From Euryodendron excelsum (lineage: Eukaryota; Streptophyta; Magnoliopsida; Ericales; Pentaphylacaceae), in contig CM065380.1 of assembly GCA_033060915.1 (NCBI GenBank), positions 50,034,501 through 50,098,500 of the forward strand: 64,000 nt of DNA, in the 5' to 3' direction. A program made the position numbers and the translations under genes. Under the pieces are notes generated by a model that saw only the letters and a list, made by a program, of their open reading frames with translations, was not told the DNA's origin and did not search any database. Each line of letters begins with the position of its first letter. The first letter of the stretch is position 1. Shown here in pieces: positions 47,761 through 58,960 of the stretch.

Positions 47761-49255
47761 GATCTTTTACTATCTTCCCCCCCCCCCCCTCCCCCTAAAA
47801 AAAAAAAAAAAAAAACATTACCAATGTCGTCATTACTTAGTTGTGCCTACCATCAAACACATATATTACAAGATATTAATGATTAATTCCTATGCTGAAA
47901 TCTCAAAATAATAAGGTATAGGCCAGTGGTTAAGATATATAGTCCTAGTCACAAAAGAGGCTACTAGATGATGGGCCTATAATTTCTTATTTGGTTTCTA
48001 ATTTAGGATAGAAGAAAAAGAAAAAAAGAGAAGAAAAGAGAGTTTATTTTTCTTTCACTTTACTTCTATTTTTTTAATAGTTATGTTATTATTTAATTTC
48101 GTCTTTCTGTTAATTTCAAATAAGGTAAAGTGATTTTCTTCTATTTGTCTTTTATATTTTTTGTAAAACCAAATAAAGGAAAGAAATCATGTTATGGGGA
48201 TTCAACAGTTCGTCACCTAATAAAACAAACTCTGAAGTTCTTATCTTCTAGAAAACGAAAAAAAATTATTGAACAGAGGAGTACTAGCTAATAAAACCGT
48301 AAACTTTGTAAATGTTTTTTTTCTTGACTACTTCCACTAACCACCACTCATCCAAACTTCACAGCCCACACAGCCCCCAAAAGAACAAACCAAAACACAC
48401 ACAAACTAGCCTAGATAATGCATGCTAAAAGTCCACTGGTGAGTTTTTTCAATCACTCATGGTGGTTAGGAGAACTTCTATAAATTATATTAGAAGATGT
48501 TTGAAAGAAAAAAGTACTAGATAACATAACCCAAATCAAACAAAGACATTAGGGGAGTTATTAAACGTTAAACTACAGGTAAGCAGCAGCAATATTTATG
48601 AAACATTCACCATTTACAAATCTTAAACTTTAGATATTGGTACATTTTTTTATAACTCGAGCATAGTAACCTAAGACTATATGCTTTGGGAAAGAAAGAA
48701 AGAGAAAAAAAAACTTACTCGCTGAGTAGCCTTCAAGCTTGAGTAGACTCCTCCAAGCCTAATGGGAGGGAGAGGGGACTGACCGGGATAGTGAGTGTGA
48801 GAGTGAGAGAGAGATCATTGAGAGAGAATGAGGGAGAGAGAGTGAGAGAGAATGAGAGAGAGTGAGAGATCATTGAGAGAGTGAGTGAGAGATAATGAGA
48901 CAGAAAAATTTGAGAGAGTGAGAGATTGAGCATAATGGAGCCCAAGTTTACAAATACGGTGAATAAAAACGCCTTTTAGAATGACGGTTTTATGAAAAAA
49001 TGCCTTTTCGAATGGCCTTTTTTTTTCTGTATAAAAATGCATTTTCAAAAGGTATTTTTATATTCCATATTGACATATTAGTTCTACTTTTAACCTTTTT
49101 ATACAAGGCAAATACAAGAATAAAAAGCCATTTGAATTGGCGCTTTCTATAAAAACACCAATTCAAATCCGCTGAATCTGAGTTTGTAAATAAACTTAAA
49201 TCATCACCCAGATTTGGAATTAACTCAAAAATCCCTCTTTGTCAGGGAAATTGGC
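47761..49255. other. MULE right flank: non-coding
   Basis: A C9TC5-like run joined to an A19 run lies at about 47779-47816. AT-rich sequence follows, then a GA/GAGTGA-rich tract (48790-48930) and the right inverted repeat. The repeated words aatgcc...ttttcgaatgg near 48990-49060 echo those inside the left end (41555-41690). No gene was seen. Confidence 0.6.
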
Positions 49256-49278
49256 TCACTAAAATGTGTGCAGAAGTA

Positions 49279-49401
<123 letters not shown>

Positions 49402-49494
49402 GGCCGGTTGGCGGTTCATTTCAAGTATCAACTCGCTGGAGGAGAAGAGGAGCTACGATAGTGAACAATTTTAGAACAAATTAAAAATTAAGAA

Positions 49495-51077
49495 CTTGTT
49501 TTGATACTATTTATACCATATATCATACCAATAAGTTAGAGATTTTTGAAGCGAAAAACAGTTTAGTGGTCATGTAATACAGAGTACTCAGTGGCATTAT
49601 GACTTGTGACATGTGAATACATTAACAACTTGAGTTTATGGAGTAGTGGAGACTTTAAATGAAACATCATATTTGATTTTGCCAAATAGTATTTTTCTTT
49701 ATAAGTCTCTCTACTACTCTACTGACTCAGATTATTAATGTATTCACACACCACGTGTCACTATTTAATAGAGATTACTATTGAATACTCAGTACTACCT
49801 GAGCACTAGGATTCTTTTTCCTTTGAAGTTGAAAGTTTTAATTCATTTTTCTCCAAATTTTAATTTTTTAAAAACATAAAATCCAAGTGTGATATTATTA
49901 GTGGTTCTTATTAATTAATTAATTATTCTAATCTTTATAAATGCTATTCAATGATAATTATGGTAACATTTTCAAATTTATTTAATTATAATCTCCCTAA
50001 AGAATCTTTATTAATCATAAAATGATTTTTAAATTCTAAAGTAAAAAGAACATGTCATTAAATTCTTAACTCTTTGTTTATATACAATATTTATTTGTCA
50101 AAATATCATTGATTCTATCTAACCTTTTCTTATTTCTTCTTAAATTTATAAATTTTACAATAAAAAAACTATTGATAATAATGGTAAAATTTTCAAATTT
50201 CTTTAATTGTAATCCTCATAAACTTTAGAATAATTTTAAGTTAACCCAAAAATCCTCACTAATTGAATGATATATATATATATATATATAGTATAGATGA
50301 ATCTATTATGTGTTTCCTAAACTCACTCAAATTTTTTTAAAAAATACACTCATTGTTGTGCAATCTATATCTATAGTCTATACCAACAATTGGTTATTTG
50401 ATTTTTGAGTTCAAAAGTTTTAAGTTTTAAATTCATAAAATAACATATGTCATCTAATCATTAATTTTTCATGTAAATCCTTATTATTGTTTTTTATGTG
50501 GACCCTAATTTAAATGTGGTATGTATGACACCATGTTTACTTTCTTTTTTTTTTTCTATATTGTTTAGTATCTTAGGTCAAACATTTAACTAAAACCCAG
50601 TTAATTTATGATTGGGTCAAAATGAATCAATCTATTAGTAGGTTTTTACATAAAATATTTTTAAATTCAACCTATTCAAATATTTATACTAATATTATTT
50701 TGCAAAAAATTAAATTGGTCACCTCAGTTTTTGTCCATTATTAATATTTTTTTGCACTACTTTAATTTATAGTAGCAAGTACTTTCAATTTTGGATTAAA
50801 AAAACTTATTCTTTAAGGTTATAGCCTAATATTATGCTCTTAATTATATACTTTTAATTTAGTAAGATTAGATGTTACACATATAAATAAAAATATACAT
50901 TCAAAATATTAAATGTAGCATGTGAGTGAAACATTCGCTATTGTTTAAGTATTCATATAATAGACAAGATATTGATATTGAGTAAAACTTCAAGTGAAAA
51001 CTCATTCTTAAATCATTTTATTATTTTTTCGTATTCCTGTACATAACACATCGTGCATAGCATGGGTTCACTACTAG
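49495..51077 (+). mobile_element. Helitron-like sequence, 3' end at 51077
   Basis: A very AT-rich, non-coding tract ending with the hairpin cgtgcatagcatg (51052-51064) and terminal CTAG followed by T, the Helitron 3' signature. Candidate 5' ends are TCTATATCTATAGTCTATACC at 50364 (preceded by A, as expected) and a related but non-TC start near 49503 (gatactatttatacc). Which one pairs with this 3' end is not settled. No Rep/helicase is present, so it would be non-autonomous. Confidence 0.5.
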
Positions 51078-52739
51078 TTCATAATATTATGATAGTGAAA
51101 CTTTTCTTTAAATCATATTTCCATATGATTTAAAGATTCATTACAGAACTATGCTGGCATCTAATTTGTTGAGCAAATCCATTAATAATTTACTCGTGCT
51201 ATAATAAACAACAAAAATTGAGATTGGCCATGTGCACAAAATACTTACCCAAAAAAATTTATTTACTTACCCAAAAAAAAATGTGCCCTAACTTTATTAT
51301 GAAAGATTTGAAGCCTATGCTAGGGCCTAAAGTAATATCATTGTCATTGTGCAATTAATAACAAAATTGTAAGGAATTGTTGCTTTTATGGTAATACTTT
51401 ATAAATAAAAAAAATACAGAATAATATGACTGAATGAAAGCCTTTTACTTTGAATTAAAACACCCACATCGCCGCATCATTATAAAAGGATTTTAGGTAT
51501 AAATTTTTTGTATAATTAGAATTTTTTTTATCTTATTTTTTATGCTGTGTGTGTTGACCTTCATTTTTGCGATTAAAACATTTTGTGTTTAGAAATGCAA
51601 GTGAATCTATACTATATATTATATCAACAGGTTAGGAGATCTTTGAGCCTAAAACTCCCAATCCAATTTTTACAGAATTTTTATTTTTTATAATATTAAA
51701 ATACCACATATTGCAATTTGATTGGTTAGCCTAAAAACTCTCACTAATATAGTTACATATAATATATAGATGAACCTTTAATTAGTGTTACATATTTCTT
51801 ATAGTCACTCCCTTAAAATTTCTAGAAATTAAATTTTCGATAATATTAGAATAACATTGTTACAATTTGATTGGTTCAAAAATATAGTTTGATCATACTT
51901 TCCTTAAATCTTAAATTTCTTTCAAAATTCAAACTATTAGATATTTGGTAATATTGACAAAACACTTATTACTTTAAATAAGTTTTGACATATTATTATG
52001 TTATTCAGACTAACATAATGTCCATTTATAGTTATCTATTTATAGCAATATGTTGTTAGGTCTTTAATGTTGTTTAATGTTGAAAGACCCCATATAATTT
52101 TCTTAGTTTTTTAAAATTTGAAATTACTAATATTAAATTTGTTATAATAGTGTAGGTTTAACCATAAAATATAGAAACTTTTATTTTTTCATGAATAATA
52201 AAACTTTACTAAAATCTATCTTGTTTTGGAAAGTTTTACATAAAATTCAAAATATTAGTATTCTTATTTTTAAATTTTCTTAGGTTCTTCCCTTTTAATT
52301 TTAGAAATTCCTTCATTTAATTAAAAATTGTGAAATTTTCTATTCAAATTCTTTTAATTTTGTTTAGAAGGAAAAATCTATCAATACTATATATTATAGC
52401 AATTGGTTGTCAGGTGAACTTTTTAAATTTTTAAACAATAATATTATATATCTTATAATAGTATTGATCTAATCATAAAATATAAAAAAAATTGCTTTCT
52501 ATTCATAATTAGTAAATATTTAATGAAATTGAAGTAATCTAGATAAATCAAATCTCCCTAACTTAAAATTTTTAATTTTTATAGGTAATTATCATTTTTA
52601 AGTAGATATATGTGCATTATTAAATGTATTAATTAAATAAAATCATCTAATATGTATAACATATACACTTAATCAATACAGTCTTTTAGCAAGATTATAA
52701 GGTAAAAAAAAAAAATTAAAACAGTCATAATAAAACTTA

Positions 52740-53870
52740 GTTTCTTATTGCATGCTAAGGGCACACCCCAATACTTAACAACGTATTTGAACAATTTAGT
52801 AGTCTTTTTGGCGGAACAGCTTTTTGGAGTGGGGATAAAGGTTGCATATTTTTAGAGTCTATTCACAACCACCAGAATACAATTGTTGTCCCCCACCTTT
52901 GAAAGGATTGAGCTCGTTTATGAATTCACTCGACCACTTTTGTTAGTCTTGCTACACTACAGGACACGAGTCTAGGGTGAAGTTGAAGCAGACACGGTCA
53001 AGTGAAGTGGACTTCACAAGTGATTCAACATAGCATATGGAAATAATAAAGAAGAGAAGGGTCTCGCCTAGGTGGCTTCCGCAAGGTAACGACTTCAAAC
53101 TTAAACTTCTCCAAGGCATGAGTAAAAGAAAATGCTGTTCTAATGCAAGCCCCGTCGATAAGCTAAGGCTACAATTCTAATGGATAGTCATTGTGACTCC
53201 GAGGCTTGGTGTACATAGCAAGAACCCGCTTAAAATGACGAGATCTTGTATGACTGAGTTTGACAAGGACCCTATAACCTCCACCACCTATCCTTACTAA
53301 GGTAGAGAACCTTCGTAATGAATGGATATTTTTTACATATAGCCATCAGACCATATGGATGATGGTAAGCAAGCAAAGAACGACTTTCGAGAGTCACTTA
53401 GCCCCTTGACCTCTTCTCTCAAAAAAGACGCTGTGCGGGCAAGTCGATCAAAGTCAGAGCGGGGAGGGAATGTTTACAGTTGTTGATTGACCGGATTGAT
53501 TTGTCCACTTCGACTTCTCTCTTTCCTGTCGACTTCTTCGACTATGGATTTCGAGGTACTAGAGTCCGACTTCCCTGTGTTAAGCATATAGCCATTCCTT
53601 TCCTAAAGAGGGGATTCGTACTAAGAGCGGTTATTCCGAAAACAGCTTATTCTTTCAAACAGCCGATTCGTGAGCACAGACGATTTGATAACAGAGGATT
53701 TCCTTGACTCATTCTAACGGTATAAAAGGGGATCCTCGGTGTCAAACAGACGAACAGTTCGCCGGGCGGGCTTACTTATTCTGTAGGCGGGTTGCCTCCT
53801 CTTAGTAGACCCCGATTTTGAAAACAGGGCAGGGATTCTCTACAATGACACTGTAGACCCCGCCCCCGTC
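52740..53870. other. Mitochondrial-DNA-like stretch (possible NUMT)
   Basis: About 1.1 kb with near-balanced base composition in very AT-rich surroundings. Style and words (for example cgccgggcgggcttacttattc near 53760) resemble angiosperm mitochondrial intergenic DNA. A 75-codon frame at 53480-53707 (contains VIPKTAYSFKQPIREHRRF) resembles short mitochondrial ORFs but is not a named gene. The call rests on composition and recollection, not on an alignment. Confidence 0.4.
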
Positions 53871-53871
53871 C

Positions 53872-54420
53872 TCAGTTTTTAACTAAAAAGGCGGGTTTGG
53901 GTCTTCCTCTGGTGGACGTAAGGGCATCGATCGACAGGGTGCTAATAAGGGCTGGAATAAAAACCTCATCCTCCATTCCCTCCAAGTCTTGAATATCAGT
54001 TACCACAAACTGTTCCATAATAAAGTAAGTATCCCTCATTGCACTCTGTAATGCTTCCTTTAGCTCACCAAGTGTAGCATAGGGGGGAACCACTATAAGC
54101 TCACCAGGCGGCAATTCCCTTGTCAACTCATGTTTTGGCTCTCTTGAACTTGGTATCAATCGGCAAATGAATCTTAGAAATTTATCATCTTCATCCTTAA
54201 ATGGCCACTCCTTCACTGCTTGTTGTCCAAAATTTCCCGAGTCACCAACTCAACCAATTTTTATTCTGGTTAACCCAATAGTAGTACATTTGTATACAAG
54301 TAGTTTGTCCACAAAAAAAAGTGGGTTTTTAGTAGTAGTTCATGAGACCTCGAATTCCCACGTTCCAGCGTGCATTATGCCAACTGGTCCCACCCCCAAC
54401 TCTAGCTGAGAAGTGGACCT
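53872..54420 (-). pseudogene. MS1/MMD1-type PHD-finger protein fragment
   Basis: On the minus strand, LVELVTREILDNKQ is followed after a one-base frameshift by KEWPFKDEDDKFLRFICR, then ELTRELPPGELIVVPPYATL and LKEALQSAMRDTYFIMEQF. This order matches the region just before the PHD finger in plant MALE STERILITY 1 / MALE MEIOCYTE DEATH 1-like nuclear proteins. The sequence diverges after EDEVF, the PHD finger is absent, and stops interrupt the part upstream of 54220. It is an isolated fragment, not a gene, and lies just inside a Helitron-like 3' end. Confidence 0.7.
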
Positions 54421-54831
54421 GTTCGGACGTGAGCTGAGCTTCCAACAATAAGATCCTACTACTGCTCATTCCAGCGGACGGGACGCTTTCCCTAGCTTTT
54501 GAGTTTCACGTTTTTATTACAATCAATTTTTAATTTTTAATTTATTTTAATACTAGATTAAATATTGTAATTTAGTTTTTTTATTTGTATAATTTAGTTT
54601 AACTGTATTATTGATGTATAAATTGATAATTTATTTTTATAAATTTTTTATGTTTAATTATATTATTTTCACCTCGTGCATAGCACGGGTTGACTGCTAG
54701 TATAGATTTATTCCCTTTTCATACATTGATCATTGATATGACTTTAAAATTGTCCAATTCAAAGTAGCAAAAATCGTAGTATACACAATATTAATTTGGT
54801 AACAAACACATTTAATTTTGGTTATCAAACT

Positions 54832-55621
54832 TGATAAAGTAGTAAGTCGGTCCCAGGTCAGCAACGATCAGCTCCGGTAATCTGAGACGGAAAATCTGAG
54901 TGGGAAAAGGAGTAAGGGGCACTGGTGTAATGCCTGCCAAGGGCACTCCGATGCTAAAGTTAGATTTCAGGATATATTTTTACAGAGTTTTGGATAGGGT
55001 TTATATTTGCATACCTCGGTGGAGAAGGTGATTTTCCCTTTTATATTAGTAGGCACCCTGGTAGCCCTAGAAGGGCGTTGCATGCATGGAGAGGGTGGAA
55101 GACGGCTGTCTCTCCACGTGGCAGCGCGGCATTGGAGATCCTGACTGGTGGCAGGGTAGTGGGAGGAGTGGTAGTCCAACCCCAAACGTGGCGCTCCCTT
55201 AGGCGTGTGTCAGAGTGAGTGAGGTGACTGCGTCCTCTTACATGCAAAGTCTTGGAGTTGGGAGCACGTTGTTATGATTGGGTTGTCAATGATGGTTTTT
55301 ACTGGCGTGGCTGGTGGGACGAATGATCGGCACCATCCCACAAGGTTTGCTCGAGCATGGTCCGCTCGGCCGTGCACGGCCATGGTCTGGTCGGTCGTGA
55401 CCTCCCTGGTCAGGCCCTAGTCAGTTGGACCTTTCAAAGTCAATCTTCATTTCGTGGTGCTTTTCCTTCTTTTAATCCCATCTGCGTCCTTCGAGATATC
55501 GACATATTTGGTGCTGAAGCCTCAACCATTGTAATGCATAGTACGTCATCAACTGAATCTAACAGCCTATACGTGCTTACTCCTGGTCGGCCCGTCAAGG
55601 GTACCTAATCGGTCCCCATCA
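54832..55621 (-). repeat. 3' LTR of the Tat/Gypsy element
   Basis: On the minus strand the LTR starts TGATGGGGACCG directly after the polypurine tract (ttgggggctac) at 55622-55632. It probably ends ...CTTTATCA at 54832; the left limit is less certain because the partner LTR is outside the window. It contains a TATA motif and the segment taactttagcatcggagtgc, typical of transcribed LTR regions in this lineage. Confidence 0.75.
55037..55045 (-). promoter_or_regulatory. LTR TATA box
   Basis: TATAAAAGG on the minus strand within the 3' LTR, correctly oriented to drive the element's transcript in the intact 5' copy. Confidence 0.55.
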
Positions 55622-55815
55622 GTAGCCCCCAATTCCTCCAAGTACCCAAGCGTGGAGCGGGGTCAGGGAAATTCTTGGTCGGTCCCCATCAGTAGCCCCC
55701 GATTCCTCTGAGTACCCCGAGTGCAGAGCGTGGTTAGCAAAATTCTTGGTCGGTCCCCATCAGTAGCCCCCGATTCCTCTTAGTACCCCGAGCATGGGGC
55801 ATGGTTAGGAGAACT
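55610..55815. repeat. Three tandem copies of the PPT/LTR-edge sequence (~70 bp)
   Basis: The block cggtccccatcagtagcccc begins at 55610, 55680 and 55751. Each is followed by cgattcctc...gtacccc-like sequence and, in the second and third, preceded by attcttggt. Each carries both a polypurine tract (minus strand ggggctac) and an LTR start (TGATGGGGACCG). Only the leftmost copy is joined to the LTR body. Confidence 0.85.
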
Positions 55816-56242
55816 CTTGGGATGAGATGTGTCGCTTCCTAGCGGTGGGATGCATTTATGGCGCCGTATGCGCATTTATGATAAGGCTGGCAAGGAGTGA
55901 ATGCGCCAATTGACATTTCGCCATGTGGCGTGTGGTCATTAGTTGTTGAAACGTGATGTGACCCGTGGACCGCTAGCCGTTGGATTTGTGGGTAGGTGGC
56001 TTAATTTGGACCGTTGATTTTGAAAAAGAGGGTTTTAGCCTAGGCGGTTACACCCTTGGGCTCCCACTTTGCCCGCGCCAGACTTGGAGATTTTTAGACT
56101 ATTCATCGGATTTTCTTCTGCGCTGTTGCCTGCCCCATTGATTCGTAATTGCTCTAAAGGATTCGTTGCTTGGGTTGGTAAGTCTTTTCGCTGTAGCTTT
56201 AAGCTTTTATGCTATTCTTCCTGAGTCGATTGTGTTGAGCGA

Positions 56243-58660
56243 TTGTCAGAAGGTGTAAGAGCGATCTCTGAGTTACTTAGGGGAATTGAAAAACTAGCTA
56301 GGGTAGAGTCCGAATCTAGGAGAAAGGGGTACCTGATAGGAACCGTGGATGAGGGAGAGGTGCAATCATCGGATTCTGAGAATACTCCCTCTCAGGATTT
56401 GGTTAGGGTTAGGCTTGGCGCCCCTGATAGTGCATCAATGGGTCCTTTTGGGGCCTCTGAAGGGAGAAAAGATCCTGGGGCCAGGACTATGGTGGTGCCA
56501 GGAGTGAGAGAATTCAATTTCGCAGCGAAGGGGGTGTCTTCCGTGATAACGGAGAAGAGGATAAAGAGGATTTGGAAGGAGTACCAGATGCTTTCTTCGC
56601 TGCGTTATAGGATTCCGAAGAAAGGGGAGTGGGCTTACTCGGCTTGGCCAGGGGAGAACTGTGTGTACGAAGCCGCCTTGGCTAACTGCCTTAGATTTCC
56701 CGTCCTTGCTCCTATCAGGGAGATTATGGGGACTTTAGGGTTGGCTCTTGGTCAACTCATGCCAAACGTATGGAGGATTCTGGTGGTGTGTTGTGTGTTA
56801 TGGCAGACAAGTAGTGGTGGCAAGGACAGCCTCACACTGAGTGAATTCCTGCACTGCTACAAGATGTCAGAGCTCGAGAAAGGGTGATGGTACTTCTCTG
56901 CCAGGAGCAAGGGCATGGTACTGGTGAAAGACTTGCCCTCGTCCCGCAAAGTGTGGAAAGATAAGTTTTTCTTTATCTATAGCAAAGGTTGGGAGAGCCA
57001 GCCTTGGGAACCAGTGGACGAGAAGTTCGTTCGAGTCCCTGGCGAGTGGGGGAGGCCTTCTAGGAAGGGTACGCTCTTCAACCCTAGTGTCTTTCTCTTT
57101 TATCATTAGATTTGTAGGCTTGTAGAGCACTAATGTAGGTTGCTTGCTTTTAGCCCATGCTACCTCGACTCTGAGCAAGGAGTTGAAGGAGAGGGTGGAC
57201 AGAGCTGTCAAGCATGGCGTTACTGATGCCTGTGCCTTGGTGAATATAAAAAATTTGCGTATGTTCCTATTGGGCCTTGAGCCTACAGATTACGCTCTAA
57301 AGGCAGAACAAGCAAGGAGTGAGTACCTTGTGTTTTGTATTTAACTGTGGTTTATCATGCTCTGACGTTCATACTATGTGGCTTTTTGTAGATCAAGGGG
57401 TTGAAATTCCTAAGGATGAGGAGGAGGAGATGGTGCTGAACAAGAGTTTCCTGAGGAAGGCCAAGCTGACCGTAGGAGCAGATCCTCTAACTCCAGCCAA
57501 GAGGTTTAAACTGGCATCTGGCTAGAAGACTCTTGCCCCACCTACTGCGGAAGATGGGAGGGGGAAAGCCATAATCCTTGAGGATGACACTCCTCAGTTG
57601 GGTGGTACCCCTCCTGTTGAGAAGGCTCTGCCTCTATCTCCCATAGCACCTGCCACTGTCGCTGGTGTGGCGCCCCCAACAACTGCTCTTCCTCTGGGGG
57701 ATGTGCCGGACTTTTCGACCTCAATTTTCAAGAGTGCTAGTGAGGCGATGAGGAAGCTAACGAACATTATCCTTGCTTCAGATGCCGGCAAGATGGCCAT
57801 TCTGGCATCGCAGATGTTGGCTAAGGAGGCTTGCCAGGACTTACTGAAGGTAGGGGAGTATTGACTTGTGCTTGGTATTTTGATTTTCGTTGACCCTATG
57901 GTTGCCGTTCTAGACTGTTAAATGTTTTTTTGGTTGTGCTATTTCTTGTTCAGGCTACTGCCAGAGTGGTTACCCTTGAAGGCCGATCAACGAACTTCGA
58001 GAAGTCCTTCATAGAGGAGAAGAGGGTCTCTGACCAACTTCGGGTTGAGCTGGACACGGTCCTGGGGAAAGTGAAGGAAGCTGAGGGCAGAGCGCAAGCT
58101 CTTAAGGGCCAATGGGAGAAATTGAGGGCGGACCTCAAAAGGAAAAGGGTCAGAAGGTGGCCTGTTGGGAAAAACTGGCAACAGAGAAGGCTGCCATAAA
58201 GGTTGCCCAGGACCAGATTGTAGTTTTTCTTACTTGGCTGGAGAAAGCCAAAAAGAAGGCTGAGCAGGAGTACATGCAGGGGGAAGAGTGCCAGACGGCT
58301 TTTGCCAAGATTTACATGGATGGCTTTGAGGAAGCCAAATCTCTAGTTGCTCGGGCTTATCCTGATCTAGACCTTTCCAAGATTGAGCCCGAGGTCGAAG
58401 ATGATGCCACCTTTAAGGCAGCGTCGAAGGGCAGAGCATAAGACAGAGAGGGGGTAGAAAAGGATGATGCCTAGTCCAAGGCTGTTGCTCAGTCGACAGT
58501 TCCAGAGAAGGGCAATGCACAACCTAACGCTGCGGTCTCCTCCAAGGCCCTAAAGAAGGGTGATGGCTAGCCCAAGGCAGCAACCCCTACCAAGGTCGCA
58601 GAAAAGGGTGAGGCCCAATCCAAAGCTATAACCCATTCCAAGACTCCTAAGGCCAAGTAG
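56243..58660 (+). pseudogene. Antisense ORF of the Tat element (gene-23-like), damaged
   Basis: An opposite-strand gene between pol and the 3' LTR. Exon frames: 56243-~57066, with RIPKKGEWAYSAWPGENCVY, ALANCLRFPV and GLALGQLMPNVWRI, then WYFSARSKG and KGWESQPWEPVDEKFVRV; ~57155-57318 (begins AHATSTLSKELKERV); ~57392-57850; and from ~57955 a Lys/Glu-rich coiled coil. Introns have GT-AG borders (for example gtgagt at 57319, ttttgtag at 57391). This is the accessory protein typical of Tat elements; its function is unknown. Lesions are an in-frame TGA at 56885-56887, a TAG near 57523 and a frameshift near 58135. Confidence 0.7.
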
Positions 58661-58960
58661 CTCTTTTTTTTTTTTTTTTTTAGAAGTTGTTCACTTTTGC
58701 CTTTGCAATGGCTGTGGTTTTGTAACACTGCTTTGGCTTTTGTAATCCGTCTCCCCTTCTTTCATTGGAAATGGAAATGGAAATGCTTCGTTCGCGTCTG
58801 TTATTGGAACTGCTATTTTAATTTGTAGGCTTCATCACCGCTCATGGATAAACGGAATCCTATGCCAAAATAAACCAACCAAAGCGTTGGGCTATGTTGA
58901 GATTAGGCAAGTTTAGGTAGTTAGCAAAAATGTTGGTTTAACAAAAACATCTTTTGGTCC

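Larger units (their letters stand above)
41486..49255. mobile_element. Mutator-like element (MULE), 7.77 kb, carrying PMD and a small gene
   Basis: The ends are inverted repeats of about 55 bp: the left end (gccaatttcccagacaaagagggatttt...) matches the reverse complement of the right end (gccaatttccctgacaaagagggattttt...). The flanks are a perfect 10-bp duplication tcactaaaat (41476-41485 and 49256-49265), within the MULE range. Inside, left to right: a ~177-bp tandem array, a plant mobile domain gene (-), a short two-exon gene (+), and a MURA-type transposase (-) that is badly decayed. The element is structurally complete but probably unable to move itself. Confidence 0.93.
51606..54700 (+). 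mobile_element. Helitron-like element(s) with captured sequence, 3' end at 54700
   Basis: The 3' end has a perfect hairpin cgtgc-ata-gcacg (54675-54687) and terminal CTAG followed by T. It is very similar to the end at 51077, so both belong to one family. Possible 5' ends of the form A|TCTAT...actatatattata lie at 51606 and 52378; the true pair is uncertain. The interior has AT-rich DNA, then a block of different composition (52740-53870) and a PHD-finger gene fragment (53872-54420), as expected of Helitron gene capture. No transposase is present. Confidence 0.5.

Noticed and set aside
54967..55247. Short minus-strand frames in the LTR
   Set aside because: They lie within the Gypsy LTR and show no protein similarity.
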